A DNA stretch of 64,000 bases from JAVJUV01 sp040220415 (GTDB lineage Bacteria > Pseudomonadota > Alphaproteobacteria > Rhodobacterales > Rhodobacteraceae), in NCBI GenBank assembly GCA_040220415.1, contig JAVJUV010000119.1:62001-126000 (forward strand), written 5' to 3'. The notes beneath the pieces are model-generated. The model was given only the letters and a program-made list of their open reading frames with translations. It was not told where the DNA came from and did no database searches. Position numbers and translations under genes: made by a program. Shown one piece after another: positions 1 through 8,159 of this stretch; the first letter of the stretch is position 1, and every line of letters starts with the position of its first letter.

Positions 1-888
1 GATCTGCAGAACGACGACAAGGGTGATCGTCCGCTTGAGATTCGGCAGTGTTATGTGGCGGAAAGCCTTGACGCCCCGGCAATTGTCCAGCGCAGCCGCC
101 TCGTAAAGGTCTCGACTGATATCCTGAAGTCCGGCCAGGAACAGGATCATGGCAATGCCGAGCGACCACCAGATGGTCGTGATGACGATAGCCGCCATGG
201 CGAATTGCTCGTCGGTCAGCCAGTTTATCGGTGTTCCGCCCAGAACGTCGGTGACGTTAGCGATCAGACCCTGACGCGGCGAGAACATGATCTGCCAGAT
301 CAGCGTGACGACCGTCACCGACAGAACCTGGCTGAGGAAGAACAATGTCCGCAACGCCGACATCGCCTTGGTCTCTCGATTGATCGCGGCCGCCAGAACG
401 AGGGCCGTTATCGTTACTCCGGGAACCGTAAGACCAACGAACAGCAACGTGTTTCCGACCGTTGGCCAGAACCGTCGGTCATACCACCGTCCCCCTTCGC
501 CGGGATGAATGCCGGGGAGGACAAAGAGCAGCGCTGAAGCCACGCCCAGGGCGATGGCGTTGACGCTGCTCAACCGGCCCATCCGACGAAGGATGACGGC
601 GGCGGCAAGTCCCAGAAGGGCAGGCACTTGCCAGATCGGTGCATTGAACGGGGTCCAGATTATGTTCCGGCCCCACATGACCCGGACATAATTGCGTGTG
701 CCGACGAACTCCTTGGCGTCCGGATTGAACGCGACCGCCAGAAGGTTCCAGTCGTGCAGGCTGATCCAGACGCCCTTGAAGAACGGATAGATAAGAAATA
801 GCGCATAAGTCGCCAAAAACGGCAAAAGAAGCACATACGCCGCGCGTGTCTGGTTCAGAAACCGTCCCGACTTTGCCGATGGCCGCAC
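1..888 (-). CDS. Sugar ABC transporter permease (MalF/UgpA type), C-terminus cut by window edge
   Basis: Inner-membrane permease subunit of a carbohydrate ABC importer. The frame is open from a GTG at 886-888 to base 1 (296 codons), so the C-terminus is missing. An SD sequence GGGGAGG lies about 6 bases before the GTG and decides the start. Residues about 15-40 form a first hydrophobic segment (AYVLLLPFLATYALFLIYPF), and more membrane segments follow. Near the truncated end is the EAA-loop motif EAAALDNCRGVKAFRHITLP, which docks on the ATPase in this family. It is divergent from a LacI-type regulator, which implies a sugar-uptake operon controlled by that regulator. The substrate cannot be read from this fragment. 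Confidence 0.88.
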   Translation of the reverse strand, partial: MRPSAKSGRFLNQTRAAYVLLLPFLATYALFLIYPFFKGVWISLHDWNLLAVAFNPDAKEFVGTRNYVRVMWGRNIIWTPFNAPIWQVPALLGLAAAVILRRMGRLSSVNAIALGVASALLFVLPGIHPGEGGRWYDRRFWPTVGNTLLFVGLTVPGVTITALVLAAAINRETKAMSALRTLFFLSQVLSVTVVTLIWQIMFSPRQGLIANVTDVLGGTPINWLTDEQFAMAAIVITTIWWSLGIAMILFLAGLQDISRDLYEAAALDNCRGVKAFRHITLPNLKRTITLVVVLQI

Positions 889-923
889 CGATTCCTCCCC
901 GATTCAATGCTGATTCCTCTTGT

Positions 924-953
924 GCTAAAATTATTAGCAATATTTATTAGCAA
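924..953. promoter_or_regulatory. Candidate operator for the LacI-type regulator
   Basis: The divergent gap holds an inverted repeat GCTAA-N5-TTAGC (924-938). A second copy of TTAGCAA (947-953) repeats the right arm (934-940) at a 13-base offset. The stretch is AT-rich against GC-rich flanks and lies between the two divergent starts (888 and 976). LacI-family proteins bind such dyads; that this one binds here is inference from position. Confidence 0.5.
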
Positions 954-975
954 AGATCAAGAGGCGAGTTCGAAG

Positions 976-2019
976 ATGAATGATACGCGAAGGGCGGACA
1001 AACGTCGGGTGACCATGAAAGACGTGGCCGTCCGGGCCGGCGTTTCCCAGTCGACTGTTTCATTCGTACTGAACGGACTTGAAGACATGCGGATCAGCTC
1101 CGACACGCGAAAGCGCGTGATGGATGCCGCAGCCGAGCTTGAATACCAACCCCGCGCTGCTGGCCGCCCTCCAAAATCCGCGGGGCTGGGTGTTTTGGGT
1201 GTACTTTTCGACGAGATCGCGACAAGCCCTTTCGCATCCATTTCGATCGAAGGCATCCAGGAAGAAGCGTGGAAACACGATGTCATCGTAGAGGTCTTCA
1301 TGACCGGCAGAAATCGCGACTACGAAAACGAAGTCTTGAAGAAATGGTCCCGCGATCGGGTTCGGGGTGTCGTCTATGGCTCGATCCTGACCCGAGCCGC
1401 GTCTCCGCCCGAAGGTCTTTCCCGTCATCGTTCCATCCTTCTCAACTGCTATGACAAGGATGCCCGGTATCCGTCTGTCGTCCCCGCCGAGCGGCGCGGC
1501 GGCGAGGTTGCGACCGAGGCACTTCTTGCAGAAGGCCACCGCCGCATCGCCTTCATCTCTGGCGAAACCTGGATGGAAGCCTCCGACCAGCGAATGGAAG
1601 GCTACGAGCGGGCCCTTCGGGCCGCGGGTATTCCTGTCGACCCGTCGCTGATCGTCGAGGGCAACTTCCTGCCCAGCGGCGGCCGCGATGCCACACTGCG
1701 CCTCATGTCCGGACCGGACCGGCCCGACGCGATTTTCTGCGCGAACGACCTCATGGCCATCGGCTGCTACGAGGCGCTCAAGGAGCTGGGCGAAAAGATT
1801 GGCGACACCATCGCCGTCATGGGCTACGACGACCAGGAAGTTGCCGAACACCTTTCTCCCGCGCTTTCCACCGTGCTTTTGCCGCACCGCGAAATGGGAC
1901 AATGGTGCGCGCGACAACTGATCGACGACGGCGATCTTCCGCAAGAGCAGGTTCGAATCGAATGCCCGCTGGTCACTCGAAAATCGCACCGCGCACCGGC
2001 TTCGATGTCGCGGGCCTGA
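976..2019 (+). CDS. LacI-family transcriptional regulator
   Basis: 347-residue repressor-type protein. The N-terminal LacI helix-turn-helix reads VTMKDVAVRAGVSQSTVSFV, followed by the hinge region. Residues about 70-340 form the periplasmic-binding-protein-like effector domain (segments GVLFDEIATSPFASISIEGI and AIFCANDLMAIGCYEALKEL). I chose the ATG at 976, preceded by AAGAGGCGAG. An in-frame ATG at 907 would add a leader peptide crossing the probable operator. Being divergent from a sugar permease, it probably senses a sugar or sugar phosphate. An MBL-fold hydrolase follows 15 bases downstream and is probably co-transcribed. The effector is unknown. Confidence 0.9.
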   Translation: MNDTRRADKRRVTMKDVAVRAGVSQSTVSFVLNGLEDMRISSDTRKRVMDAAAELEYQPRAAGRPPKSAGLGVLGVLFDEIATSPFASISIEGIQEEAWKHDVIVEVFMTGRNRDYENEVLKKWSRDRVRGVVYGSILTRAASPPEGLSRHRSILLNCYDKDARYPSVVPAERRGGEVATEALLAEGHRRIAFISGETWMEASDQRMEGYERALRAAGIPVDPSLIVEGNFLPSGGRDATLRLMSGPDRPDAIFCANDLMAIGCYEALKELGEKIGDTIAVMGYDDQEVAEHLSPALSTVLLPHREMGQWCARQLIDDGDLPQEQVRIECPLVTRKSHRAPASMSRA

Positions 2020-2034
2020 CTGAAGGAGCCGACC

Positions 2035-2889
2035 ATGTCTGACTTCGTCGCACTGCTTGGCGTGAAAGGCGGACCGGCTATCCGGCCCGGCTCGAACATG
2101 CCGACCTCGACCCTTCTCTCCATGAATGACAAGACGATCCTGATCGATGCAGGGCTCGGCGCCACGAAAGCGATCTGCGACCAGGGCATCCCCCTGCCCC
2201 GCATCGATGCAATCTTCGTCACGCACCTGCACTCGGACCACTACCTGGAGCTCGGCCCGCTGATACACACCGCCTGGACGGCCGGGCTGAACAGGACCCT
2301 GCCGGTCTACGGACCGCCACGGCTGCGGCACTACTGGGACGCTTTCCTGGTATCGATGGAAGACGACATTCACGTTCGCATCGCAGACGAAGGTCGCGTC
2401 GACCTATCCAGACTGATCCGGATACACGAACTTGCCGATGGTCAGGACCTCGATGTCGAAGGTATCGCAGTTTCCACGATGCTGAACGTCCATCCCCCGA
2501 TAGAGCACAGCTTTGCCCTGCGCTTTTGCTCCCGCGACCGCTCGATCGTGCTGTCCGGCGATACCGCCTACATGCCCGAGATGTCGCACTTCGCACGCGA
2601 TGCCGACCTGCTGGTCCACGAAGCGATGCTCACGAATGGGATAGACGCCCTTATGTCACATCAGACGAATGGCGACGAGCGTTTGCGCGCCCATATCCTT
2701 AGAAGCCACACCGCCGCCGAAGACGTCGGTCGCGTCGCCACGGTGGCTCGGGTCAAGCGTCTGGCGCTCAACCATTTTGTCCCCGACGGATACCCTGGTG
2801 TCACAGAATCCGACTGGACCTATGCCGTGCGGCAGACGTGGCGGGGTCCGCTCGTCATTGCACGCGACGGTGAACGGATAACGCTTTAG
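2035..2889 (+). CDS. Metallo-beta-lactamase-fold hydrolase (RNase Z/arylsulfatase-like)
   Basis: 284-residue MBL-fold protein. The zinc motif HxHxDH is intact (residues 64-69, THLHSDH). Further metal-ligand candidates are the His in NVHPPIEH, the Asp in LSGDTAY and a C-terminal His in LNHFVPDG. No signal peptide is visible, so it is likely cytoplasmic. An AGGAG SD lies before the ATG. It follows the LacI regulator closely, so a role in metabolism of the regulator's substrate, such as hydrolysis of a lactone or phosphodiester, is possible. The fold does not give the substrate. Closest subfamily by eye is RNase Z-like or arylsulfatase-like. Confidence 0.8.
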   Translation: MSDFVALLGVKGGPAIRPGSNMPTSTLLSMNDKTILIDAGLGATKAICDQGIPLPRIDAIFVTHLHSDHYLELGPLIHTAWTAGLNRTLPVYGPPRLRHYWDAFLVSMEDDIHVRIADEGRVDLSRLIRIHELADGQDLDVEGIAVSTMLNVHPPIEHSFALRFCSRDRSIVLSGDTAYMPEMSHFARDADLLVHEAMLTNGIDALMSHQTNGDERLRAHILRSHTAAEDVGRVATVARVKRLALNHFVPDGYPGVTESDWTYAVRQTWRGPLVIARDGERITL

Positions 2890-2896
2890 CGCCTTG

Positions 2897-2927
2897 AAAA
2901 AGTTGCGCCCACTCAAGTGGGCGCAAC
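2897..2927 (-). terminator. Intrinsic terminator at the end of the bchF-cycA superoperon
   Basis: Perfect 11-bp stem: GTTGCGCCCAC at 2902-2912 pairs with GTGGGCGCAAC at 2917-2927 across a TCAA loop. Read on the minus strand the stem is followed at once by TTTTT (2901-2897). It lies 39 bases past the cycA stop and fits a Rho-independent terminator for the whole leftward photosynthesis transcript. The plus direction lacks a T-run. Confidence 0.88.
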
Positions 2928-2965
2928 CGGAATTCCGAGACTTGTGAGGTTCCAGTACGGCCCCG

Positions 2966-3409
2966 TCAGCTGCCTTCATCCGAAAAGGTCGCCAGGAAGG
3001 CGGCCAGATCAGCGGCCTCTTCTTCCGTACGGATCTTGAATGCCATGCCGCTGCGAGCGCCGCTATCGCCGGTCACTTCCTTCAGGAATGCCGTCGGATC
3101 CTGCAGATAGGAAGTTATGCTGGCAACATCCCAAACAAGACCGCCCTCACCAGCCTCCACGATGGACTTCTTGTAGCGGAAGCCCTCGACAGATCCGGCC
3201 TGACGCCCAACCACGCCAAAAAGGTTCGGTCCGGTCTTGGCATTGCGGCCTGCCAGCACTTCGCCCGCGTCGTTCTCGACGACATGGCAGGTTTGGCACT
3301 TGTTGAACGCTTTTTCGCCAGCTTCGGGATCACCGGACCCGAGGTGCGCGTCGGCGAATACAGGTGAGGCAATCGTTGCAATGGCAACGGCGGCCAAAAA
3401 ATACTTCAT
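2966..3409 (-). CDS. cycA: Cytochrome c2
   Basis: 147-residue class I cytochrome c exported to the periplasm. It begins with a signal peptide (MKYFLAAVAIATIASPVFA, cleavage after about residue 19). The haem-binding motif is CQTCH at residues 38-42, and the likely axial Met lies in SGMAFK. The ATG at 3407-3409 follows GGAG at 6 bases; an upstream in-frame ATG would bury the signal peptide. In Rhodobacter, cytochrome c2 carries electrons from cytochrome bc1 to the photo-oxidised reaction centre. No tetrahaem pufC occurs in this cluster, so direct electron donation by this protein is likely. It is the last gene before the strong terminator. Confidence 0.88.
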   Translation of the reverse strand: MKYFLAAVAIATIASPVFADAHLGSGDPEAGEKAFNKCQTCHVVENDAGEVLAGRNAKTGPNLFGVVGRQAGSVEGFRYKKSIVEAGEGGLVWDVASITSYLQDPTAFLKEVTGDSGARSGMAFKIRTEEEAADLAAFLATFSDEGS

Positions 3410-3485
3410 TTCAGTCTCCATAGTTTGGCTATCCAAGATCCTAGCGCATATTTCGGCGAAGGAAAGCCGAAGCCCCCTCGCGTTC

Positions 3486-4700
3486 TCACGCAACGGCACG
3501 CGCGATGGCGCACCGTTTCCACAAAGAATTCAATGCTTCGCCAAGATATGCAATATCATCGTCGGAATGAAGCGGTCCGGGTGTGATGCGCAGCCGCTCG
3601 GTACCCTTGGGAACCGTCGGATAATTGATGGGCTGAACATATATACCCCAGTCTTCCATCAGCATGTCCGAAATCATTCGGCATTTGACCGGGTCACCTA
3701 TCATGACCGGGATGATATGAGATGGGTTCGGCATATGCGGGATGCCGCTTTCGTCCAGAAGTCGGCGCAGCAAGGCGACCTGACGTTTCTGGCGCGCGCG
3801 TTCCAGCTGGCTGTTCTTCAGATGGCGGATCGAAGCCGTCGCGGCCGCGGCGACTGCCGGCGGTATCGCGGTGGTGAAGATGAACCCGGAGGCGAAGGAT
3901 CTGACGAAATCTATCAGTGCAGCCGAACCGGTGATGTATCCGCCGAAGGTTCCGAAGGCCTTGCCAAGCGTGCCCTCGATCAGTGTGATGCGATCCATCA
4001 GACCCAGTTCTTCGGCCACGCCGCCCCCACGGGGGCCATACATTCCGACCGCATGGACCTCGTCGATGTAAGTCATCGCGCCATGCGCGTCGGCGACGTC
4101 GCAGATTTCAGCGATGGGCGCGATATCGCCGTCCATTGAATACACGGATTCGAATGCCACTATCTTCGGGCGATCCGGACCAATCGCCGCAAGCTTGCGA
4201 TTCAGATCTTCGGGGTCGTTGTGCCTCCAGATCACCTTATCCGCACGGCTGTGACGTATGCCTTCGATCATCGACGCATGGTTCAGCGCATCCGAGAGGA
4301 TGACTGCACCGGGTATGCGGGCGCCGAGCGTCGAGAGCGTCGCCCAGTTCGAGACATAGCCGGTCGAGAAAACAAGCGCCGACTCTTTGCCGTGCAGGTC
4401 GGCAAGCTCGCGCTCCAGTTCGATGTGCTGATGCATCGTACCCGAGATGTTGCGTGTGCCGCCGGCCCCGGTGCCGCAGGCCTGAGCCGTCGCCGTCATC
4501 GCTGCAACAACGTCCGGGTGATGACCCATTCCAAGGTAGTCGTTGGAGCACCAGACGGTGACTTCGCGCTTCCCGCCGGGGCCATAGTTGTCGGCCTTGG
4601 GAAAAGAGCCGCAGCGCCGTTCCATCTCCGCAAAGATGCGGTAATTGCCCTCTTCCTTCAGCTTGTTGAGCTGATCGGTAAACAGCGCGTCAAAATCCAT
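3486..4700 (-). CDS. hemA: 5-aminolevulinate synthase
   Basis: 404-residue PLP enzyme condensing glycine with succinyl-CoA to 5-aminolevulinate, the first step of tetrapyrrole synthesis in alphaproteobacteria. The length fits the family. The Schiff-base lysine is K247 in IEGTLGKAFGTFGG, and the PLP-contact segment TYIDEVHAVGMYG precedes it. GAGG before the ATG serves as SD, and the start overlaps the puhE stop by 11 bases. Its place in the photosynthesis cluster suggests it supplies precursor for bacteriochlorophyll. A second copy elsewhere in the genome (as hemT in R. sphaeroides) cannot be judged here. Confidence 0.96.
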   Translation of the reverse strand: MDFDALFTDQLNKLKEEGNYRIFAEMERRCGSFPKADNYGPGGKREVTVWCSNDYLGMGHHPDVVAAMTATAQACGTGAGGTRNISGTMHQHIELERELADLHGKESALVFSTGYVSNWATLSTLGARIPGAVILSDALNHASMIEGIRHSRADKVIWRHNDPEDLNRKLAAIGPDRPKIVAFESVYSMDGDIAPIAEICDVADAHGAMTYIDEVHAVGMYGPRGGGVAEELGLMDRITLIEGTLGKAFGTFGGYITGSAALIDFVRSFASGFIFTTAIPPAVAAAATASIRHLKNSQLERARQKRQVALLRRLLDESGIPHMPNPSHIIPVMIGDPVKCRMISDMLMEDWGIYVQPINYPTVPKGTERLRITPGPLHSDDDIAYLGEALNSLWKRCAIARAVA

Positions 4701-5481
4701 CTTCGATCCTCACTTGGTCTTCCTTGGGCGCAGGCAACATCCAGCGCCATAGTTTTGCGTCAGGCAGTGGCAGTACCATCAGCCAGTGTTCCAGCAGTGC
4801 GAGCGCGGTAAACGCCGCGAGAAGAGAGAAACCGATGTCCCCGGTCGCATAAAGACGCTCGAGCCAGCAGGCCACGGCCAGCGTCAGAAGCGTGACCGAG
4901 ATCGGAAACATCCAGTTCAGCTTCCGGATGCGAAAGTAACTGGGAATATGGGCCAGTGGCCTTGGCAGGAACTCGGTGTTTATCCGCGGCACACCAAGGA
5001 ACAGGTTCAGCTTTGCCGACACGCGGGCAAAGAACAGAACCGCAAAAGTCCAGAACGCCAGCTGGTTCTCGGCGCCATGACTGATGCCCCAAAGCGCCAA
5101 CAGCGCAAACACCAGAAGGCATTCATGGTAGGCAATGACAGAGACGGCCGCCCGGAATCTCTCCCACCCGTCGGCCGTGTCCGGGCAAGGCGCACGGTTC
5201 GGTCCGGTGACAAGACCGGACAGGAATGAAAGCTCTATCCAGCCCCAGATCGCCAGGGCCGAGAGAAAACCGATATAGGCGCCTGACGCTCCGGTCTGAT
5301 CCAATGACATCTTCAGACCGACCACGCCAGCGAAGAGGATCGGCACCGACAGGAGCGAGGCCCAGACATGTCCGTCCGGGCCGTCACCATCGGCGCGTTT
5401 CACCACGAACAGGATCGCTCCGGTGCAGAACCACCAGAGAAACAGCGCAGCCAGCGCGGCGACCCAGGGGGACGTCAGCAC
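4690..5481 (-). CDS. puhE: Photosynthetic complex putative assembly protein PuhE
   Basis: 263-residue polytopic membrane protein with about seven hydrophobic segments, the first being VAALAALFLWWFCTGAILFV. It starts with GTG at 5479-5481. The position between hemA and acsF, the length and the segment pattern match PuhE (orf292-like) of purple bacteria. Loss of PuhE in Rhodobacter is known to disturb bacteriochlorophyll and reaction-centre levels, but the biochemical role is unknown. The segment CPDTADGWERFRAAVSVIAY, followed by HE, is soluble and polar. Identification rests on synteny and topology. Confidence 0.88.
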   Translation of the reverse strand: MLTSPWVAALAALFLWWFCTGAILFVVKRADGDGPDGHVWASLLSVPILFAGVVGLKMSLDQTGASGAYIGFLSALAIWGWIELSFLSGLVTGPNRAPCPDTADGWERFRAAVSVIAYHECLLVFALLALWGISHGAENQLAFWTFAVLFFARVSAKLNLFLGVPRINTEFLPRPLAHIPSYFRIRKLNWMFPISVTLLTLAVACWLERLYATGDIGFSLLAAFTALALLEHWLMVLPLPDAKLWRWMLPAPKEDQVRIEDGF

Positions 5482-5512
5482 GCTGCACCCGTATTCCGGC
5501 TTTCACCTGTCA

Positions 5513-6640
5513 TCAGAAGGCAGGCTCCAGCCGCACGTTTACGGGAACTTCGTTCTTTTTCGAGGGGATCGTGTAGAGGCTGAAGAAGGCAAGTGCGGCG
5601 CGACTGCCGCCTGTTAGCCTCTTGAGCCGACCCGTCAGACCTCCCTTGCGCTTGGCCTCGTCCATATCCTCGAACGCCGCCTGAAGCCTCACAAGCGCGG
5701 GCTTCCAGCGCGGATGGTCAATGTCCAGCTCAAGCGGGAAGACCTGCCGCGCGATGGTCGAGGTTTTCCGGAACACCTCCTGATCATACCAGTCGATGTC
5801 CACGCCCAGTGCGTCGTGGAAGGCATGCCGGGCGTGATCGCGTACCCACATCGTGCCGTAGACCGCCGTTAGGAAGAACTTGATCCACAGCTTGTTCGTG
5901 AACGATTGAGTCAGTTTCGGGTCGGTCCGCATGAGAAGTGCGAAGGCCTCGCCGTGGCTGAACTCATCGTTGCACCACTCCTTGAACCACTTGAAGATGG
6001 GATGGAACCGATGCTCCGGGTTGGCCTCCAGGTGGCGGTAGATGGTGATATACCGCGCGTACCCGATCTTCTCGGAAAGATAGGTGGCGTAGTAGATGAA
6101 CTTGGGCCGGAAGTAGGTGTACTTCTTTTCACGTGTGAGAAAGCCCAGATTCACCGCGATGCCGGCCTCGCGCAGCGCATCGTTGATGAAACCGGCATGG
6201 CGTGCTTCGTCGCGCGACATATAGGCGAACAGTTTCTTGATATCCTCGTTCGTACCGCGGCGCTTCATTTCCTTGTAAAGTACGCAGCCCGAGAATTCGG
6301 CGGTGCAGGAAGACACAAGGAAATCGATGAACTCGGCCTTCAGCCCAGGCTCCATTCCTTCCCAGTCGACCTCGTCCCAGTCTTCGTTCTTCTTGAAATG
6401 TCCCTTGTTCGGGTCGCTTTCCATCTGCGCCAGAAGCTTGTCCCAGTCCTCGCGTACGGGTGTCACGTCGATGGCATCAAGCTCATCGAAATCGGTCGTA
6501 TAAAACCGCGGCGTCATCAGCGTGTTCTGCATCGCCAGCGCGGTTGCGTCGTCGCTGTTGAACTGGGATTGGGCCTCGACGCGGGCCAATCCTTCTTCGA
6601 CGGTCGTTGCGTCGGCGCTATGGCCAGTTTGAACGTTCAT
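5513..6640 (-). CDS. acsF: Aerobic Mg-protoporphyrin IX monomethyl ester oxidative cyclase
   Basis: 375-residue di-iron oxygenase that forms ring E of bacteriochlorophyll (Mg-protoporphyrin monomethyl ester to protochlorophyllide) using O2. Ligand motifs of the ferritin-like fold are visible: E115 in TAEFSG, EARH at 145-148, and the second pair in NDEFSHGEAF. The ATG at 6638-6640 has AGGAGA upstream and overlaps the orf98 stop as ATGA. The oxygen-independent BchE is not in this window, so ring-E formation from these genes alone would need oxygen. That fits an aerobic phototroph, or a species with bchE elsewhere. Confidence 0.95.
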   Translation of the reverse strand: MNVQTGHSADATTVEEGLARVEAQSQFNSDDATALAMQNTLMTPRFYTTDFDELDAIDVTPVREDWDKLLAQMESDPNKGHFKKNEDWDEVDWEGMEPGLKAEFIDFLVSSCTAEFSGCVLYKEMKRRGTNEDIKKLFAYMSRDEARHAGFINDALREAGIAVNLGFLTREKKYTYFRPKFIYYATYLSEKIGYARYITIYRHLEANPEHRFHPIFKWFKEWCNDEFSHGEAFALLMRTDPKLTQSFTNKLWIKFFLTAVYGTMWVRDHARHAFHDALGVDIDWYDQEVFRKTSTIARQVFPLELDIDHPRWKPALVRLQAAFEDMDEAKRKGGLTGRLKRLTGGSRAALAFFSLYTIPSKKNEVPVNVRLEPAF

Positions 6641-6933
6641 AGCCGGATCTCCTCGGAGAAGGAAAATTCGCAAAGTTCCATGAATTCGATGTCGCCGGTC
6701 ATCCGGGTCCAGAAACGCTCGAGCGCGGAAGCGCGGGTGATCGTTGCCTCGCGGGCCTCGGAGACGACTTCGCCGAAGGGCGCCATCACTGGCGCTCCGT
6801 GGACAAGGACCGTATCGCCGGGATGGACCACCGCGCCATTGTCGAACCGCACATGTGCGGAAAGTTCCTCGAACCGGTGACTGATCTCGACGGTGCAGGG
6901 CACGCGTTCGGTTTCTTTGGTTAGCAATCCCAT
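6637..6933 (-). CDS. Small conserved-type protein between puhC and acsF (98 aa)
   Basis: 98-residue soluble protein without signal peptide, membrane helix or cysteine pair motif; I do not recognise a domain. The first half looks beta-rich (HVRFDNGAVVHPGDTVLVHG) and is followed by a short helix-like tail. It starts 3 bases after the puhC stop, with AGGG before the ATG. It ends with an ATGA overlap into acsF, so it is made in step with both. The translational coupling to the cyclase suggests a helper of AcsF or of reaction-centre assembly; that is inference. It could be a small auxiliary factor specific to this group. Confidence 0.8.
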   Translation of the reverse strand: MGLLTKETERVPCTVEISHRFEELSAHVRFDNGAVVHPGDTVLVHGAPVMAPFGEVVSEAREATITRASALERFWTRMTGDIEFMELCEFSFSEEIRL

Positions 6934-6936
6934 GTT

Positions 6937-7437
6937 TCAGTTCCCTGTTTTTTGTTCTTGAAGAAGGTTCATCCAGACCCCGACATTGCCGGGTCCGAAG
7001 GAAGAGATCTCAGTGCTCCATCCCGTCGTCGGATCCAGAAGGGACAGACGGCTGTTTTCGTAGAGCGTCAGCGTGACGGGCGGGTTACCGGAAATCCGGT
7101 TCACGATACGCGCGCGTTCCAGACCGTCGTTCACCACCGAAATGAATCCGCCGTTGGTAAGGTCGAGTACCGTCCCACCCGTGGATGCATCGGTTACACG
7201 GATTCCGTTCCCGTCTGCATCAATTACCAGGCTGCGTTCGGCGACGACCGGTGCCAGTTGCGGCTGGCCGACAAGCGGACGCTCGGTCAGTACTGCAAAG
7301 CCCGTCAGCATGACCGCGGCGATAGCCATCGAGAACATCGCTATGACCAGGCGGCGCGGGATCAGCTCCCTGTCGCGTTTCCGCATGACGCGCGCTTCGG
7401 CGTCGAAGTAAAGTCCGGTGTCGGTTCTCTGTGTCAT
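6937..7437 (-). CDS. puhC: Photosynthetic complex assembly protein PuhC
   Basis: About 166 residues: a short cytoplasmic arm, one membrane segment (RLVIAMFSMAIAAVMLTGFA) and a periplasmic beta-rich domain ending in GNVGVWMNLLQEQ. This matches PuhC, which in Rhodobacter promotes RC-LH1 core assembly. I prefer the ATG at 7435-7437, which has GGGGGGA about 7 bases before it. An ATG at 7455 overlaps the puhB stop as ATGA, but its first codons would be encoded by the SD itself. It sits in the puhA-B-C order typical of purple bacteria. Confidence 0.9.
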   Translation of the reverse strand: MTQRTDTGLYFDAEARVMRKRDRELIPRRLVIAMFSMAIAAVMLTGFAVLTERPLVGQPQLAPVVAERSLVIDADGNGIRVTDASTGGTVLDLTNGGFISVVNDGLERARIVNRISGNPPVTLTLYENSRLSLLDPTTGWSTEISSFGPGNVGVWMNLLQEQKTGN

Positions 7438-7451
7438 GACCTGTCCCCCCT

Positions 7452-8090
7452 TCATTCCGCGGCGACAGCGTTGCCGAAGGTGTCAGCACGCTGGATCGCA
7501 GGTTGGGACAAACGGGTTTCGGCCGCTTCCGCCAGGATCGCGGCTACTCTGGCTGCATCCGGTATGCACCGCAGGGCTGGCTGTGTCTGTTTCATGTACC
7601 AGGGGCGCACGTGCGGCCAAAGGATCATGTAGGACAGCTTCACGGGTCCCATCGTCCGCAGCGCGATCGTGCCGGTGCCTGACTTGCGCAGGTCCAGGTC
7701 CGCCGCACCGATTTTCGGAAATGGCAAGTTCAGCGTCAGCGTCAGCGCCGCGCCGATCCGCATCGCCACGCGTTCACTTGTGATCGTATAGACGGTTGCC
7801 CGCGCCTGAACCCAGGCGATTGCCAGGATGATGGCCGATGCAAGCGCCGCAAGAACAACAAAGGGCAGTGCGGTCATCACGGCCGGGCCGAATGGCATAA
7901 CAGCGGTAGATGCGCCAATCCGCCAGATGATCAGGATGGCAAAGTAGGCAAGCACCCAGTTGAGCGAGAGCGCCTCGCGGGCAAGCGGCAACACAAGCGG
8001 CCGACCCTGCCACAATATTACTTCTCCCGGAGGAAGTGTCTCGGGCAGACCCTTCACCGGCTCCACGGTCACGTCGTCATCATGTGGCAT
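7452..8090 (-). CDS. puhB: Photosynthetic complex assembly protein PuhB (PH-like domain)
   Basis: 212-residue membrane protein. Residues about 20-35 hold the motif PPGEVILWQGRP typical of the bacterial PH-like (YdbT/PuhB) family. Two to three hydrophobic segments follow (NWVLAYFAILIIWRIGAST, ALPFVVLAALASAIILAIAW), then a PH-like soluble part (VYTITSERVAMRIGAAL). PuhB forms a dimer that helps reaction-centre assembly in R. capsulatus. It lies 70 bases after puhA, past a stable hairpin that may separate the two transcripts in abundance. Confidence 0.93.
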   Translation of the reverse strand: MPHDDDVTVEPVKGLPETLPPGEVILWQGRPLVLPLAREALSLNWVLAYFAILIIWRIGASTAVMPFGPAVMTALPFVVLAALASAIILAIAWVQARATVYTITSERVAMRIGAALTLTLNLPFPKIGAADLDLRKSGTGTIALRTMGPVKLSYMILWPHVRPWYMKQTQPALRCIPDAARVAAILAEAAETRLSQPAIQRADTFGNAVAAE

Positions 8091-8121
8091 GGCAGCGCCT
8101 TTCTTCGTTCCCTTTTTTCTC

Positions 8122-8147
8122 TGGCGCGCCGGTCAAGCGGCGCGCCA
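8122..8147. promoter_or_regulatory. Intercistronic hairpin between puhA and puhB
   Basis: TGGCGCGCC (8122-8130) and GGCGCGCCA (8139-8147) form a 9-bp GC stem with an 8-base loop, 12 bases past the puhA stop. On the minus strand it is followed by an A-rich run, not U, so it is unlikely to be an intrinsic terminator. It more likely protects the 3' end of puhA-containing transcripts or slows read-through into puhB. Confidence 0.6.
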
Positions 8148-8159
8148 CATCTTCATGGC

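Noticed and set aside
1060..2373. 437-codon minus-strand frame opposite the LacI regulator
   Set aside because: Overlaps two genes with clear motifs on the other strand and shows no family features itself.
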